Shown here piece by piece: positions 37,801 to 46,605 of a stretch of 64,000 bases of DNA (its first letter is position 1; each line of letters opens with the position of its first letter). The stretch is from Sneathiella aquimaris (GTDB lineage Bacteria; Pseudomonadota; Alphaproteobacteria; Sneathiellales; Sneathiellaceae), in the NCBI RefSeq assembly GCF_026409565.1, contig NZ_CP112881.1, forward strand, positions 977,501 through 1,041,500. The letters run 5' to 3'. The position numbers were made by a program, and so were the translations under genes. The notes beneath the pieces are model-generated. The model searched no databases, was not told the DNA's origin, and saw nothing but the letters and a program-made list of their open reading frames with translations.

Positions 37801-39221
37801 ATGCTGAAGGGCTCGTCATTAATCATCAATCAGATGCAACGGTCACATTTCAGGGAGAGGGCGCGGGATATCGCAGTGCAATTGGTGCCTATCAGATTAA
37901 TACGGATGGGACGATTACCGACGTCCAGCTGCTTTGGGGGGACGCGTCTTCTAATAAATTGACGGCAGGCGAGTCACAAGCGACCTATGAAGGCATTGAG
38001 GCGGGTAGTCAGTTGGGCTTTTTTGTGATCGCCAATGGGTTTTCTGATTTGCCGGATGATGCGGTCAGTGGCGATGGCAACACAATCTCAGAAACAGGAA
38101 CCTGGATGTATGTGTCCCCTGATTTTGACCCGGCGAGCCAATCCCCGGAAGACCATAAATATAATGTCAATTCAGATACCGGAAGTCCCCAGCTTATTTA
38201 TATTGAACAAGATGGAACCATTCATACGACAGATGGCAATGTCTATCATTCATTAAATCAGTATGAGTTTAATGCGGATCGGGAAGACGGTGGGGGACAA
38301 CATTTTATTGCTGGTGTTGATCAGGAAAATGGCGTTCTCAACTTCGGCTTTGAAGATTTGTGGGGCGGTGGAGACGCTGACTTTGACGACGGAATGTTCA
38401 GTGTTGAAATCGACAGTCGAGATCTGGTTGACGTACCCAACCCACTTTTTGCGGAAGATGATCTGGGGCAATCAACGTTCCAGTTAAGTGATGCCGATAG
38501 TGAGGAACTTGCTTCTGCAACCATTATATTGGGCGATATTCAGTCTGGCGACGTTTTAGGTTTAGGCGGCACCTACAATCTGGATGGAAATTCAATTTTG
38601 CTACCTGATGGGTCGGATAGCGGCATATCCATGACAATTGTGGATGATGGGTCGTCGATTACGGTCAGTTTGACCGGAACAGCGGATGTCGAGCTTTACG
38701 AAGATGTCATACAGAAACTGAATTTTTCTAATGGCACAACGGATAGCGCGATTGCTGGGACAAGAAGTATTTCCGTAACGGCAACCGATAGCAGCGGTGA
38801 GGTCTCCGATACATTCAACTCATCGGTCACAATTGAGGTGGAGCAGGGAACGGAAGCCTCAGATACAATTTATGGCGGTACAGATGATGAAGTTATCCAT
38901 GGTGAGGGCGGCAATGACGTTCTGCATAGTGGCGCCGGAGATGACATCGTTTATGGTGATGCCGGCAGTGATATCTTCTATTTCGCCAGTGATCAGGGTA
39001 ACGACACGTTCCATGGTGGTGATGGTGGCGGCTGGTCCGATACAATTGTTCTTTCGGACGGCCTTCCTTCTGGAAACATCAGCGACTGGTTGAGCTTGGA
39101 CAGCGGTTCGGTTCAATCTTCAGCTGATGGCGAGGTGTTCCTGTCTGAAGACGCTGCCGGTACCATCAATATTGGCGGCGTTGAATTGACCTTTGATGGC
39201 GTGGAGAAAATTGAAGGGTAG
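34815..39221 (+). CDS. Giant RTX adhesin with eight cadherin-like repeats
   Basis: 1468 residues, acidic. About 1-175: low-complexity Ser/Glu/Asp-rich, no Sec signal. 178-945: eight tandem 96-residue cadherin-like repeats (motifs NSAIGTVVGT, DPEGGALTYSLSDDAGG, DPNTGEIKVADALDFED). The first seven are near-identical at DNA level and the eighth diverges. About 1115-1200: a DUF4114-like domain with GFEDLWGGGDADFDDGMF. About 1352-1388: RTX nonapeptides such as GGTDDEVIHGEGGNDVL that bind Ca2+. The last ~80 residues form a type I secretion signal of the VCA0849 kind (SDIFYFASDQGND). It is divergent from a type I secretion operon that almost certainly exports it. Cell-surface or extracellular adhesion or biofilm role is inferred. 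Confidence 0.9.
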   Translation: MSDGDNQNSDRLNQDLEHSASNLGASKNAFFDEEQGAKDTQTANEYDRSLANIHKGSGREYEESNTAPPPAGDDSNVRDEQSNDAVLNGEPGLEPLNIDLNSIGSTSDVDTMPENTEEASLRPSESEAGSLTGLQSESLLGDSLPHETEADFQVSLSSVETSGDATFGTVQPENINLAAHSVALDDNTIAENSAIGTVVGTVSAKDPEGGALTYSLSDDAGGRFTIDPNTGEIKVADALDFEDVSAYTVVVDVSDGVNVTQETFTLNVSDINEAAHSVALDDSTVLENSAIGTVVGTVSAEDPEGGALTYSLSDDAGGRFTIDPNTGEIKVADALDFEDVSAYTVVVDVSDGVNVTQETFTLNVGDLNEAAHSVALDDNAIAENSAIGTVVGTVSAEDPEGGALTYSLSDDAGGRFTIDPNTGEIKVADALDFEDVSAYTVVVDVSDGVNVTQETFTLNVSDINEAAHSVALDDSTVLENSAIGTVVGTVSAKDPEGGALTYSLSDDAGGRFTIDPNTGEIKVADALDFEDVSAYTVVVDVSDGVNVTQETFTLNVGDLNEAAHSVALDDNTIAENSAIGTVVGTVSAEDPESGALTYSLSDDAGGRFTIDPNTGEIKVADALDFEDVSAYTVVVDVSDGVNVTQETFTLNVGDLNEAAHSVALDDNAIAENSAIGTVVGTVSAEDPEGGALTYSLSDDAGGRFTIDPNTGEIKVADALDFEDVSAYNVVVDVSDGVNVTQETFTLNVGDLNEAAHSVALDDNAIAENSAIGTVVGTVSAEDPEGGALTYSLSDDAGGRFTIDPNTGEIKVADALDFEDVSAYNVVVDVNDGTQITQKTFTIDLGDVNEAMHSIVMDDQSVDENSAIGTVVGTISAEDPEGGTLTYSLSDDAGGKFTIDPNTGEVKVAGPLDYEDVNSYDITVDVTDGVHVASESYTVNVEDLASPTMSGLGNTISHENASEVMELDHMDMFPNLQSGRELEANIGSEVFEDMISDAEGLVINHQSDATVTFQGEGAGYRSAIGAYQINTDGTITDVQLLWGDASSNKLTAGESQATYEGIEAGSQLGFFVIANGFSDLPDDAVSGDGNTISETGTWMYVSPDFDPASQSPEDHKYNVNSDTGSPQLIYIEQDGTIHTTDGNVYHSLNQYEFNADREDGGGQHFIAGVDQENGVLNFGFEDLWGGGDADFDDGMFSVEIDSRDLVDVPNPLFAEDDLGQSTFQLSDADSEELASATIILGDIQSGDVLGLGGTYNLDGNSILLPDGSDSGISMTIVDDGSSITVSLTGTADVELYEDVIQKLNFSNGTTDSAIAGTRSISVTATDSSGEVSDTFNSSVTIEVEQGTEASDTIYGGTDDEVIHGEGGNDVLHSGAGDDIVYGDAGSDIFYFASDQGNDTFHGGDGGGWSDTIVLSDGLPSGNISDWLSLDSGSVQSSADGEVFLSEDAAGTINIGGVELTFDGVEKIEG
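35346..37649 (+). repeat. Eight 288-bp tandem repeats in the adhesin gene
   Basis: Units start at 35346, 35634, 35922, 36210, 36498, 36786, 37074 and 37362. Units 1-7 differ at only a few positions. The opening differs in type: T-I-A-E-N (1, 5), T-V-L-E-N (2, 4), A-I-A-E-N (3, 6, 7) and S-V-D-E-N (8). The end of each unit also varies between SDINE (1, 3) and GDLNE (2, 4, 5, 6). The pattern points to recent unequal crossing-over and gene conversion of one- and two-unit blocks. Confidence 0.95.
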
Positions 39222-39232
39222 AGAAACCCCCG

Positions 39233-40420
39233 TCAATCCACTGTATTCAAGCTCAGCATAGTAAGACGCTTCGGTAACTGTTCCAGCATCTGCTGATCGG
39301 CATTTGCAAAAGCAACCCGCAAATATTGCGATTGTCGGGGCCCAAAAAATTCGCCCGGGATCGTAATGATCCCGCGGTCACGGGCCAGGTTTTTGGCAAC
39401 CAAAACCGATGAATATCCTTCAAAAGGATGTTCGATATAGGCAAAATAAGCGCCAACCGCCTTTAATTTCCAGTCCGGGCAATGTGTTATGACGTTTTGT
39501 AAGGTTTTGGATCGTGCGGCGATTTCAAGGCGGTTTTCTTCCCGCCAGCCAGTAAGGCCTGGCAATGCTTTTGCAACGGCCGACTGGGGAATTCTGGGCG
39601 CGCAGATTTGAAGATTATCCATTACCTTCGCAATCTGATCAACAACCTCGGGCGCCGCGGTAATGCTTCCCAAACGATGACCGGGAATACAGAATGACTT
39701 GGAGAAGCTGTAAAGCTGGATCAGATTGTCACCCCAATTCGGATGGGAGAAAAGGGTGTGAGGCATTTTCCGTTTGGACGGAAGGAAATCTCGATAAGTT
39801 TCGTCCAGAATAAGCCAGATCCCACGTTCTTGGCACAGTTTGAAGACCTCCTCCAATAATGCTGGTGGATATATTGCCCCTGTCGGGTTGTTGGGAGAGA
39901 TCATCACAATCGCTTTTACGGACGGGTCAATTTGCTCCGTCATGCTTGTGAGGTTAGGCAAAAAGCCGTTATCAGCATCCGTGTCATATATCTTGCACTT
40001 GATACCCAGCATATCCAACGTTGACTCGTGATTAAAGTAGAATGGATTGCTGATCAAAATTGAATGGCCACTCGCCGCGACCGTCATGATTGTCGTAATA
40101 AAGGCTTGATTGCATCCGGCAGTAATATGGATATTTTCCGGCGCCATCTGTGTCTGGTAAAGTTCACCAACATGGGTTGAGTAAGCCGCTCGAAGTTCGG
40201 TCTCCCCTTCAATATTGCCATAGCCTGCCAGTTTTGTGTCCCCCGCAGCTTCAGACAACCAGTTCAGGATATCCGGATGAGGCGGGTAACCCGGAACGGC
40301 CTGCGATAAATCGAGAAGGGGACCAAGGGCGCCATCATAAGATTGTCCCCATTTTTGAACCATGGGGATAGGGGGCGCAGAGAGTGCTTTTACAGCCGGG
40401 TTAATGGATGCTGTTGGCAT
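39233..40420 (-). CDS. PLP-dependent class I/II aminotransferase
   Basis: 395 residues, fold type I. The Schiff-base Lys is Lys241 in LYSFSKSFCIPGHRLG; the PLP-binding ISPNNPTGAIYPP (about 175-187) and LILDETYRDF (about 204-213) are in place. Its substrate is not given by the sequence; candidates are amino acids linked to the guanidino locus next door. It lies downstream of a LysR-type regulator on the same strand with a gap of 47 bases and may share its transcript. Confidence 0.87.
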   Translation of the reverse strand: MPTASINPAVKALSAPPIPMVQKWGQSYDGALGPLLDLSQAVPGYPPHPDILNWLSEAAGDTKLAGYGNIEGETELRAAYSTHVGELYQTQMAPENIHITAGCNQAFITTIMTVAASGHSILISNPFYFNHESTLDMLGIKCKIYDTDADNGFLPNLTSMTEQIDPSVKAIVMISPNNPTGAIYPPALLEEVFKLCQERGIWLILDETYRDFLPSKRKMPHTLFSHPNWGDNLIQLYSFSKSFCIPGHRLGSITAAPEVVDQIAKVMDNLQICAPRIPQSAVAKALPGLTGWREENRLEIAARSKTLQNVITHCPDWKLKAVGAYFAYIEHPFEGYSSVLVAKNLARDRGIITIPGEFFGPRQSQYLRVAFANADQQMLEQLPKRLTMLSLNTVD

Positions 40421-40467
40421 ATGCTTTCTTTCCAGGCGTCTTTATCGATATCGTTTAAAGTATTTAC

Positions 40468-41424
40468 TTAAAGTATGTCTGCTTTTTTCGACCGGCGCCG
40501 AGAAATATGCCGACCTGAGCTCAGGAACGGCGCTGTGACTTTGTCTTCTTCGAGTGCGGCAAAAAGCCAGTCTATAAACACATTCACAATCGGGGTCGAG
40601 CGTATTTCGTTTCGGCAGGCAACATAAAAAGCGTCATTTGCGGGTACCGCAAGATCAAACGGAACCACAAGTGATCCGTCGCTCAGCAGGCTGCTGGACG
40701 TCAGTGTATCCCCCAACGCTACACCATGCCCATTCAGAGCTGCATCAATGGCGACCCGGGCATCGCCCATATAATGATGCTGCTTGGGAACAATATTACG
40801 GGCGCTGGCAGCGTCAAACCACGAGTTCCATTCCCGGCCATCATCCGTGTGAAGAAGAACCTGATCTTCAAGATCCTTCAAGTTGCGAATGGTGCGGCGG
40901 TTAAGGTGAGTGGGGGATGTCACTGGAAAAAGATCGAATTGCGCCCAAAGGCGACCCCAGCAATCCTCTGCTGGTGCGGCCCCATAAATAATACTGACAT
41001 CAATCGCTGGAGAGAGTATTTTCGTGCGGTCCACGGACGAATTAAGAGCAAGCTGGACATTCGGATATTGTTCGGTGAATTGACCAATGCGCGGAACCAG
41101 CCAATAGGACAGAAGAGCCGGTGAACAGGAAACGGACAGGCGCCCTTCCGTTGACGGCCTGCTCATTTGGGAGGCTGTTGCCGCAATTTCCTTGAAAGCG
41201 TTTGATACGGCAGGCATCAGCAGCGCGCCTTGCGACGTTAGTTTCAAACGTTGCGCCTGTCGGTCAAACAGTTTCAGGCCCAGCGATGTTTCCAGTGTTT
41301 TTATCTGATGGCTAATCGCGCTATGTGTCACATTCAGTTCTTTTGCTGCGGCGGTCACAGAGCCAGTGCGGGCTGTGGCCTCAAAAGCGCGTAGCGGTTT
41401 TAGCGGGGGAAGGCGACTGATCAT
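40468..41424 (-). CDS. LysR-family regulator, GcvA-like
   Basis: 318 residues. N-terminal helix-turn-helix PLKPLRAFEATARTGSVTAAAKELNVTHSAISHQIKTLE (read in parts: RAFEATARTGSVTAAA and VTHSAISHQIK) and a two-lobe effector domain from about 90. It closely follows the GcvA/AmpR pattern. It is divergent from the ureohydrolase gene across 196 bases, the classical layout for a LysR regulator of a catabolic operon, so it probably controls the ureohydrolase-transporter-amidase genes. The effector is unknown. Confidence 0.88.
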   Translation of the reverse strand: MISRLPPLKPLRAFEATARTGSVTAAAKELNVTHSAISHQIKTLETSLGLKLFDRQAQRLKLTSQGALLMPAVSNAFKEIAATASQMSRPSTEGRLSVSCSPALLSYWLVPRIGQFTEQYPNVQLALNSSVDRTKILSPAIDVSIIYGAAPAEDCWGRLWAQFDLFPVTSPTHLNRRTIRNLKDLEDQVLLHTDDGREWNSWFDAASARNIVPKQHHYMGDARVAIDAALNGHGVALGDTLTSSSLLSDGSLVVPFDLAVPANDAFYVACRNEIRSTPIVNVFIDWLFAALEEDKVTAPFLSSGRHISRRRSKKADIL

Positions 41425-41620
41425 TCGCTTCTTTCATATGTGAGAAAAAGTAACAATATACCTTACAACAAAATCAATTGATTTTTCAATGCAGCTTGGG
41501 AAAAATAGACAACACTGCGACAAGGAATGTTAAAAATTGCCATTTAAGGTGATCGGCATCTTAAAGTTGTTAAAATGCGTTCCTATTTTAATGTGAAAAA
41601 AATACAGCATTGGGTGAAGT

Positions 41621-42679
41621 ATGTCTGGTGAATGGGATAAGCAAAAGCTGGAAGCATTGCGGGCTCAGTTCGGTGATAATCACGGGGGTGAGCTTTATGA
41701 CCCAGATTTCAGGAAGGTTGCGGATAAGATTTTTTCAAAAAGCGGCACCCGAATGGCGCCGTATGCCGGGATACCGACATTTCTGGATGCACCAATAAAG
41801 CAGGTTGATCCAGAAGATCCGGATATAGACGATTTGGAGGTCGCGATAATTGGCATTCCAATGGATTTGGGCGTTACAAATCGACCAGGTGCGCGTTTCG
41901 GGCCGCGTGCACTTCGGGCAATCGAGCGGATTGGACCGTATAATCATGTTCTGGGATGTGCGCCAGTGCAGGATCTGCGGGTAGCAGATATAGGTGACAT
42001 CCCGTTTGATAGCCGATACCGGCTTGAAAAAAGCCTCGACAATATCGAAGCCTATATGCACAAGATTATCGCGGCAGGCGTTATGCCATTGTCCGTTGGC
42101 GGGGATCATTCAATTACGCATCCCATCCTAAAGGCCGTTGGAAAAGAAGGGCCGGTTGGCCTTATTCACATTGACGCACATTGTGATACGGGAGGCTCGT
42201 TTGACGAGACGAAGTTTCATCATGGCGGCCCTTTCCGGAACGCCGTTCTGGACGGTGTCCTGGATCCCACACGAACCGTTCAGATCGGGATACGCGGCTC
42301 AGCCGAATATTTGTGGGAGTTTTCGAAGAAGTCAGGCATGACCGTTATTCACGCTGAAGAAATTCCCGGGCTGGGTATACCGGCCGTGATCGAGAAGGCC
42401 CGTGAAATCGTGGGGGACGGACCTGTTTATGTCTCATTTGACATTGACGGGGTTGATCCATCATTTGCCCCTGGAACCGGCACGCCGGAAGTTGGTGGTC
42501 TAACAACTCGTGAAGTATTAGAATTTCTGCGTGGGCTTAAGGGGCTTAATATCTGCGGAGGCGATGTTGTCGAAGTCGCACCTCAGTATGACCCAACAAC
42601 AAATTCGGCGCATGTGGGGGCTCAGGTTTTATTTGAAATCTTGAGCTTAATGGTTTTCAGCCCTTTTATTGCTGAATAA
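41621..42679 (+). CDS. Ureohydrolase, agmatinase/guanidinobutyrase family
   Basis: 352 residues, longer than E. coli SpeB. The binuclear Mn2+ ligands are all present: His163 (GGDHS), Asp185, His187 and Asp189 (IDAHCDT), Asp274 and Asp276 (SFDIDGVDP). It releases urea from agmatine, 4-guanidinobutyrate or a similar compound; this family cannot be split by sequence reading alone. The gene is first in a plus-strand operon with a polyamine-type ABC transporter and an amidase, and divergent from a LysR regulator, so it acts in uptake-coupled breakdown rather than in polyamine synthesis. Confidence 0.87.
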   Translation: MSGEWDKQKLEALRAQFGDNHGGELYDPDFRKVADKIFSKSGTRMAPYAGIPTFLDAPIKQVDPEDPDIDDLEVAIIGIPMDLGVTNRPGARFGPRALRAIERIGPYNHVLGCAPVQDLRVADIGDIPFDSRYRLEKSLDNIEAYMHKIIAAGVMPLSVGGDHSITHPILKAVGKEGPVGLIHIDAHCDTGGSFDETKFHHGGPFRNAVLDGVLDPTRTVQIGIRGSAEYLWEFSKKSGMTVIHAEEIPGLGIPAVIEKAREIVGDGPVYVSFDIDGVDPSFAPGTGTPEVGGLTTREVLEFLRGLKGLNICGGDVVEVAPQYDPTTNSAHVGAQVLFEILSLMVFSPFIAE

Positions 42680-42731
42680 AGAAAAAAGATCAAAGTCGAT
42701 AAGTCGGGAAAGATTTTAACAGGAGGTTTAT

Positions 42732-43820
42732 ATGACCAGAATTAGTAAGGGCGGTATTAGCCGCCGAGCCCTTTTAGGAGCGACTGCTGCAGGGGCTGCG
42801 ACGCTTTCAATGCCAGCTATTTTGCGGGCGGATGAAAGATCTTTGAAAGTAGGGGTGTATGGCGGTTACTTTAAAAAGTCGTTTGATAAGCATATTTTCC
42901 CGGAATTTACGAAAGCCACCGGTATTGCTGTAACGTCGGTTGCCGAGCCAACCGGTGAAGCCTGGCTGGTTCAATTGGAGCAGGCGGCGCGGGCAAAACG
43001 GGCCCCGGCGGATGTTTCCATGATGTCTCAGGTCGCAATGCTGAAAGGACAATCACGAGATCTTTGGACGGCGCTGGATCTCAACAAAATCCCGAATAGT
43101 GCAAATCTGCTGGATACCGCGATTAACAAATATGAGGATGGCCGGGTTTCCGGAGTAGGCGCGGTTGCCTGGTATATTAATCTGGTGTCAAATACCAAGG
43201 TTATTCCAAACGAACCAACATCATGGGCTGAGATGTGGGATCCCTCTCATAAAGATCAGCTTGGTCTGCTCGCGCTGGTTTCAAATTCTTTCCTGCTGGA
43301 AGTGACTGCGAAAACCTTTATGGGCGGAACCAATGTGCTGGACACGGAAGAAGGTATTCTCAAGGCGCTGGATAAACTTGCTGAATTAAAAGATAACGTC
43401 AGGCTCTGGTACCGGGATGAAGCTCAGTTTGAACAGGGGCTTAAAACCGGCGAAATTCCAATGGGCCAGTATTACCATGATGTAACCGGGCTTGCGATTG
43501 CAGATGGGCATCCTGTTCGGTCAACCTTCCCTAAAGAAGGTGGCATTCTTGATTCTGGAAGTTGGGCATTGTCGCGGGCTTCTGACAAGACAGAAGAGGC
43601 GCATATCTTTATGGACTTTATGTCTCAGCCTTCCGTGCAAGGTCTGATGTCTTTGAAGGTTGGTACAGCACCAACCGTTAAACGGTCTTTGTTGACCCTG
43701 ACAGATGAAGAGTTTGCCAGCGTGTCTTCAGAAATTGATCCGATTATTCCGCGGTACGATATGTATCAGAGTAAATCAGATTGGCTTAACCAGAAATGGA
43801 CTGAACTGATCGTTGGTTAA
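42732..43820 (+). CDS. PotD-like ABC substrate-binding protein, Tat-exported
   Basis: 362 residues. The leader has ISRRALLGATAAGAATLSMP, a twin-arginine signal, then the mature ADERSLKVGVYGGYFKKSF. The fold pattern is that of the spermidine/putrescine and Fe3+-type binding proteins (SBP_bac_6/8). AGGAGG lies upstream of the ATG. The likely ligand is a cationic guanidino or polyamine compound, given the neighbouring ureohydrolase. Spacing to the ATPase gene (96 bases) includes a perfect palindrome at 43862-43879. Confidence 0.87.
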   Translation: MTRISKGGISRRALLGATAAGAATLSMPAILRADERSLKVGVYGGYFKKSFDKHIFPEFTKATGIAVTSVAEPTGEAWLVQLEQAARAKRAPADVSMMSQVAMLKGQSRDLWTALDLNKIPNSANLLDTAINKYEDGRVSGVGAVAWYINLVSNTKVIPNEPTSWAEMWDPSHKDQLGLLALVSNSFLLEVTAKTFMGGTNVLDTEEGILKALDKLAELKDNVRLWYRDEAQFEQGLKTGEIPMGQYYHDVTGLAIADGHPVRSTFPKEGGILDSGSWALSRASDKTEEAHIFMDFMSQPSVQGLMSLKVGTAPTVKRSLLTLTDEEFASVSSEIDPIIPRYDMYQSKSDWLNQKWTELIVG

Positions 43821-43861
43821 TCAATCTGCTTTTGAGTATGATTTGGAAGTTTAAGCGTTGG

Positions 43862-43879
43862 CTGCCGGCATGCCGGCAG
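43862..43879 (+). promoter_or_regulatory. 18-bp perfect palindrome after the binding-protein gene
   Basis: CTGCCGGCATGCCGGCAG. In RNA it would fold with a minimal loop (at least three bases must stay open). Hairpins after a binding-protein gene often stabilise the upstream mRNA, so that it is made in excess over the membrane subunits. It has no T tract. Confidence 0.5.
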
Positions 43880-43916
43880 TCATCATTTTGTATCTGTTGG
43901 AGCGAGGCGACCGTTA

Positions 43917-44954
43917 ATGTCCGGATTGACCTTAAGTAATTTGCGAAAAGAATTCGGCTCGTTTGTTGCCGTCGATAATGTCGAGCTTTCAATCCCGCAA
44001 GGAAGCTTTGTCTGTCTGTTAGGTCCGTCTGGATGTGGTAAAACGACCCTTCTTCGCATGATTGCGGGTCTGGAACGACAAACCGGTGGTCAGATTTTGA
44101 TGGATGGTGAGGATATTACGGGTATCCCGACCCATAAAAGGGAACTGGGGATGGTTTTCCAGTCTCTGGCTCTTTTTCCGCATTTGACGGTGGCAGAAAA
44201 TATCGCTTATGCCCTCCGTATTCGAGGGGCTTCAAAGGCGGAACAAATCGCAAGGGCGGAAGAGCTTTTGGATCTTATCCATCTGCCGGGTTACGGCGAT
44301 CGCGCCGTGTCGCAGCTATCCGGCGGGCAAAGGCAGCGAGTGGCCATTGCCCGGGCTCTTGCCTTGTCCCCCAAACTTTTTCTGCTGGATGAACCTCTTT
44401 CGGCCCTGGATGCGAAGCTCCGCGAAGAGATGCAGGTTGAACTTCGCCAGTTGCAGCAAAAACTCGGTATTACAACAATTGTTGTCACCCATGATCAACG
44501 AGAGGCCATGACGATGGCGGATCTTGTGGTTGTGATGGGAGAGGGGCGTATTCGGCAAGCAGCAAAGCCTGTGGAGATTTACCGTCAGCCCGCTGACACT
44601 TTCGTTGCAGATTTTATCGGAGCAACCAATTTGCTGCCCGTTCGTAAAGGGGCAGACAATACAGCTGTTTTTGGAAATCAGCAGATTCCTGGTATCGACA
44701 TATCAGCGGCTGGTGAAAATCTGACCCTGTCTGTGCGTCCGGAGGAATTGCAGATTGTAAAATCCGGACAGTCGGAATTGAAAGGAACGGTCTCTTTTGT
44801 TCGTGATCTTGGCGCAACCATTGAGACATTCGTTGAGGTTGAAGGGGAAATCCTTACCTCGGTTACCTCACCCAGAGAACGGGTTTCTGTGTCGGTCGGG
44901 GAAGAGGTCGGCCTGCATCTTCCGCCGGAACACTGTGTGGTGCTGACCCGATGA
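43917..44954 (+). CDS. PotA-like ABC transporter ATPase
   Basis: 345 residues with Walker A GPSGCGKTT, canonical signature LSGGQRQRVAIARAL, Walker B LFLLDEPLSALD and a C-terminal TOBE-like domain typical of PotA/UgpC ATPases. It powers the import complex with the two permeases that follow. Start ATG overlaps no other gene; its stop overlaps the next start by four bases. Confidence 0.93.
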   Translation: MSGLTLSNLRKEFGSFVAVDNVELSIPQGSFVCLLGPSGCGKTTLLRMIAGLERQTGGQILMDGEDITGIPTHKRELGMVFQSLALFPHLTVAENIAYALRIRGASKAEQIARAEELLDLIHLPGYGDRAVSQLSGGQRQRVAIARALALSPKLFLLDEPLSALDAKLREEMQVELRQLQQKLGITTIVVTHDQREAMTMADLVVVMGEGRIRQAAKPVEIYRQPADTFVADFIGATNLLPVRKGADNTAVFGNQQIPGIDISAAGENLTLSVRPEELQIVKSGQSELKGTVSFVRDLGATIETFVEVEGEILTSVTSPRERVSVSVGEEVGLHLPPEHCVVLTR

Positions 44955-45808
44955 GGCAGGAAAAACCGCAATCCATTCGCGACTATGGGCCTTTGCTTTA
45001 TCCTGCACTGATGCTGATTATCTTTTTCGTTATTCCCTTTGGAACAATGATAGCGGTCAGTTTTTTTCAACGGGATGTCGGAGGTTTCTATTCTGTCGAT
45101 TTTGTCTTGAGCAATTACGAACGGTTCCTAAGCCTGTTCTTCGGAAAAGTTCTTGGCTTTTCATTGATGCTTGCCGTACTGGTTGCCATTTCCTGCGTTA
45201 TTCTTGCCTTTCCGTTTACGTTTCTGTTGACCCGCTGTCGCCGGAACGTCCAGATATGCTGGCTAGTCGGTATCCTGTCCATTTTGTCCTTATCTGAAGT
45301 GATTATCGGGTTTTCATGGTCGACATTGTTTTCCAAAACGGCGGGACTGACCAATATTCTGGTAACCTTGGGGATCATGGATCAAGCGAAATCCCTTTAT
45401 CCAAGTTTTGGCGCCGTTTTAACGGCAATGATTTATCAGGCGCTACCCTATACAATTCTGGTTTTGTACCCGTCGCTGGTTCGTTTTGACATGGCCTTTC
45501 TGGAAGCGGCTAAAACAATGGGGGCGTCACCAATAAGGGCGTTTTTGAACGTTATGGTGCCCGTTCAGCGGAACACAATTCTTGCGACACTGATTATGGT
45601 CTTTGTGTTTGCTCTTGGCTCATATCTGTTGCCTCAGATACTGGGCAGGCCACAGCATTGGACGCTTTCGGTCCTGATTACGGATCAGGCAATCTATCAA
45701 TCCAACATGCCGTTTGCAGCGGCGATGGCTGTTTTCTTGGTATTGATGTCTTTGGGATTGGTTGGATTGACGTTGCTTATTGGCCGTAGAGAGCGGCAGG
45801 TCTCATGA
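44951..45808 (+). CDS. PotB-like ABC transporter permease
   Basis: 285 residues, six membrane helices. It carries the permease EAA-type loop LEAAKTMGASPIRAFLNVMV (about 195-214), the contact with the ATPase. The N-terminus opens with YGPLLYPALMLIIFFVIPFG. Four-base overlaps with both neighbours (ATGA at each end) indicate tight translational coupling. Confidence 0.92.
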   Translation: MRQEKPQSIRDYGPLLYPALMLIIFFVIPFGTMIAVSFFQRDVGGFYSVDFVLSNYERFLSLFFGKVLGFSLMLAVLVAISCVILAFPFTFLLTRCRRNVQICWLVGILSILSLSEVIIGFSWSTLFSKTAGLTNILVTLGIMDQAKSLYPSFGAVLTAMIYQALPYTILVLYPSLVRFDMAFLEAAKTMGASPIRAFLNVMVPVQRNTILATLIMVFVFALGSYLLPQILGRPQHWTLSVLITDQAIYQSNMPFAAAMAVFLVLMSLGLVGLTLLIGRRERQVS

Positions 45809-46605
45809 ATAAAATTTTGACCTTCATATATTTTGCCGCAGTTGCCTTTTTCCTGCTGTTGCCTGTGATTGTCGTTGTCGGTGTTTCATTTAACGAAAAA
45901 CAATCACTGACCTTTCCACCCGTTGGCTTTTCCTGGGACTGGTATTTTGAGATATTTACGGATGCAGAATGGCGGTCCGCATTGATCAATTCCTTGGTTC
46001 TTGCAACATTTTCTGCGGCCGTGGCAGTTTCTGTGGCGCTTCCTCTATCCTGGTTTTTGTATCGACGGTACGCCCCCTGGGCAAATGTCTTCAGGTTGCT
46101 TGGTGTCGCGCCTTTTATTCTTCCTCCGGTCATCACGGCGCTTGGATTTTTAACTTTTTGGGCCACAACAGGCGCGTATGGAGAGCCTTGGACAGCGATC
46201 CTAAGTCACGGTATTTTCTTTGTAACACTGCCACTGGTAACAATAACTCTGGGGTTTTCGTCGATTGAATCTTCATTGGTCGAGGCCGCATCCACCATGG
46301 GGGCCAGTGAACGAACGATTTTTCGAACCATCATATTGCCGTTGATCCTGCCATATTTGATTTCCGGGTTTGCCTTTACGTTCGTTTTGTCGCTGAACGA
46401 ATATATTGTCGCTTACATGACCGTTGGTTTCACAATGGAAACCTTGCCGATCAAGATATTTAATGCCTTGCGGTATGGGTATACGCCGACAATGGCTTCT
46501 GTCTCGGTCTTGTTTGTTGTGGTGGCGGCTGTCGTTTTCGGATTGATTGCAAAATTTGGCGACCTTCCGAAATTGCTCGGTAATATGTCTGGGGAGGATA
46601 AGTGA
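45805..46605 (+). CDS. PotC-like ABC transporter permease
   Basis: 266 residues, six membrane helices. EAA loop VEAASTMGASERTIFRTIIL (about 158-177). The pairing with the preceding permease gives the usual heterodimer of this import class. Its stop (TGA) overlaps the following amidase start (TGATG). Confidence 0.92.
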   Translation: MNKILTFIYFAAVAFFLLLPVIVVVGVSFNEKQSLTFPPVGFSWDWYFEIFTDAEWRSALINSLVLATFSAAVAVSVALPLSWFLYRRYAPWANVFRLLGVAPFILPPVITALGFLTFWATTGAYGEPWTAILSHGIFFVTLPLVTITLGFSSIESSLVEAASTMGASERTIFRTIILPLILPYLISGFAFTFVLSLNEYIVAYMTVGFTMETLPIKIFNALRYGYTPTMASVSVLFVVVAAVVFGLIAKFGDLPKLLGNMSGEDK

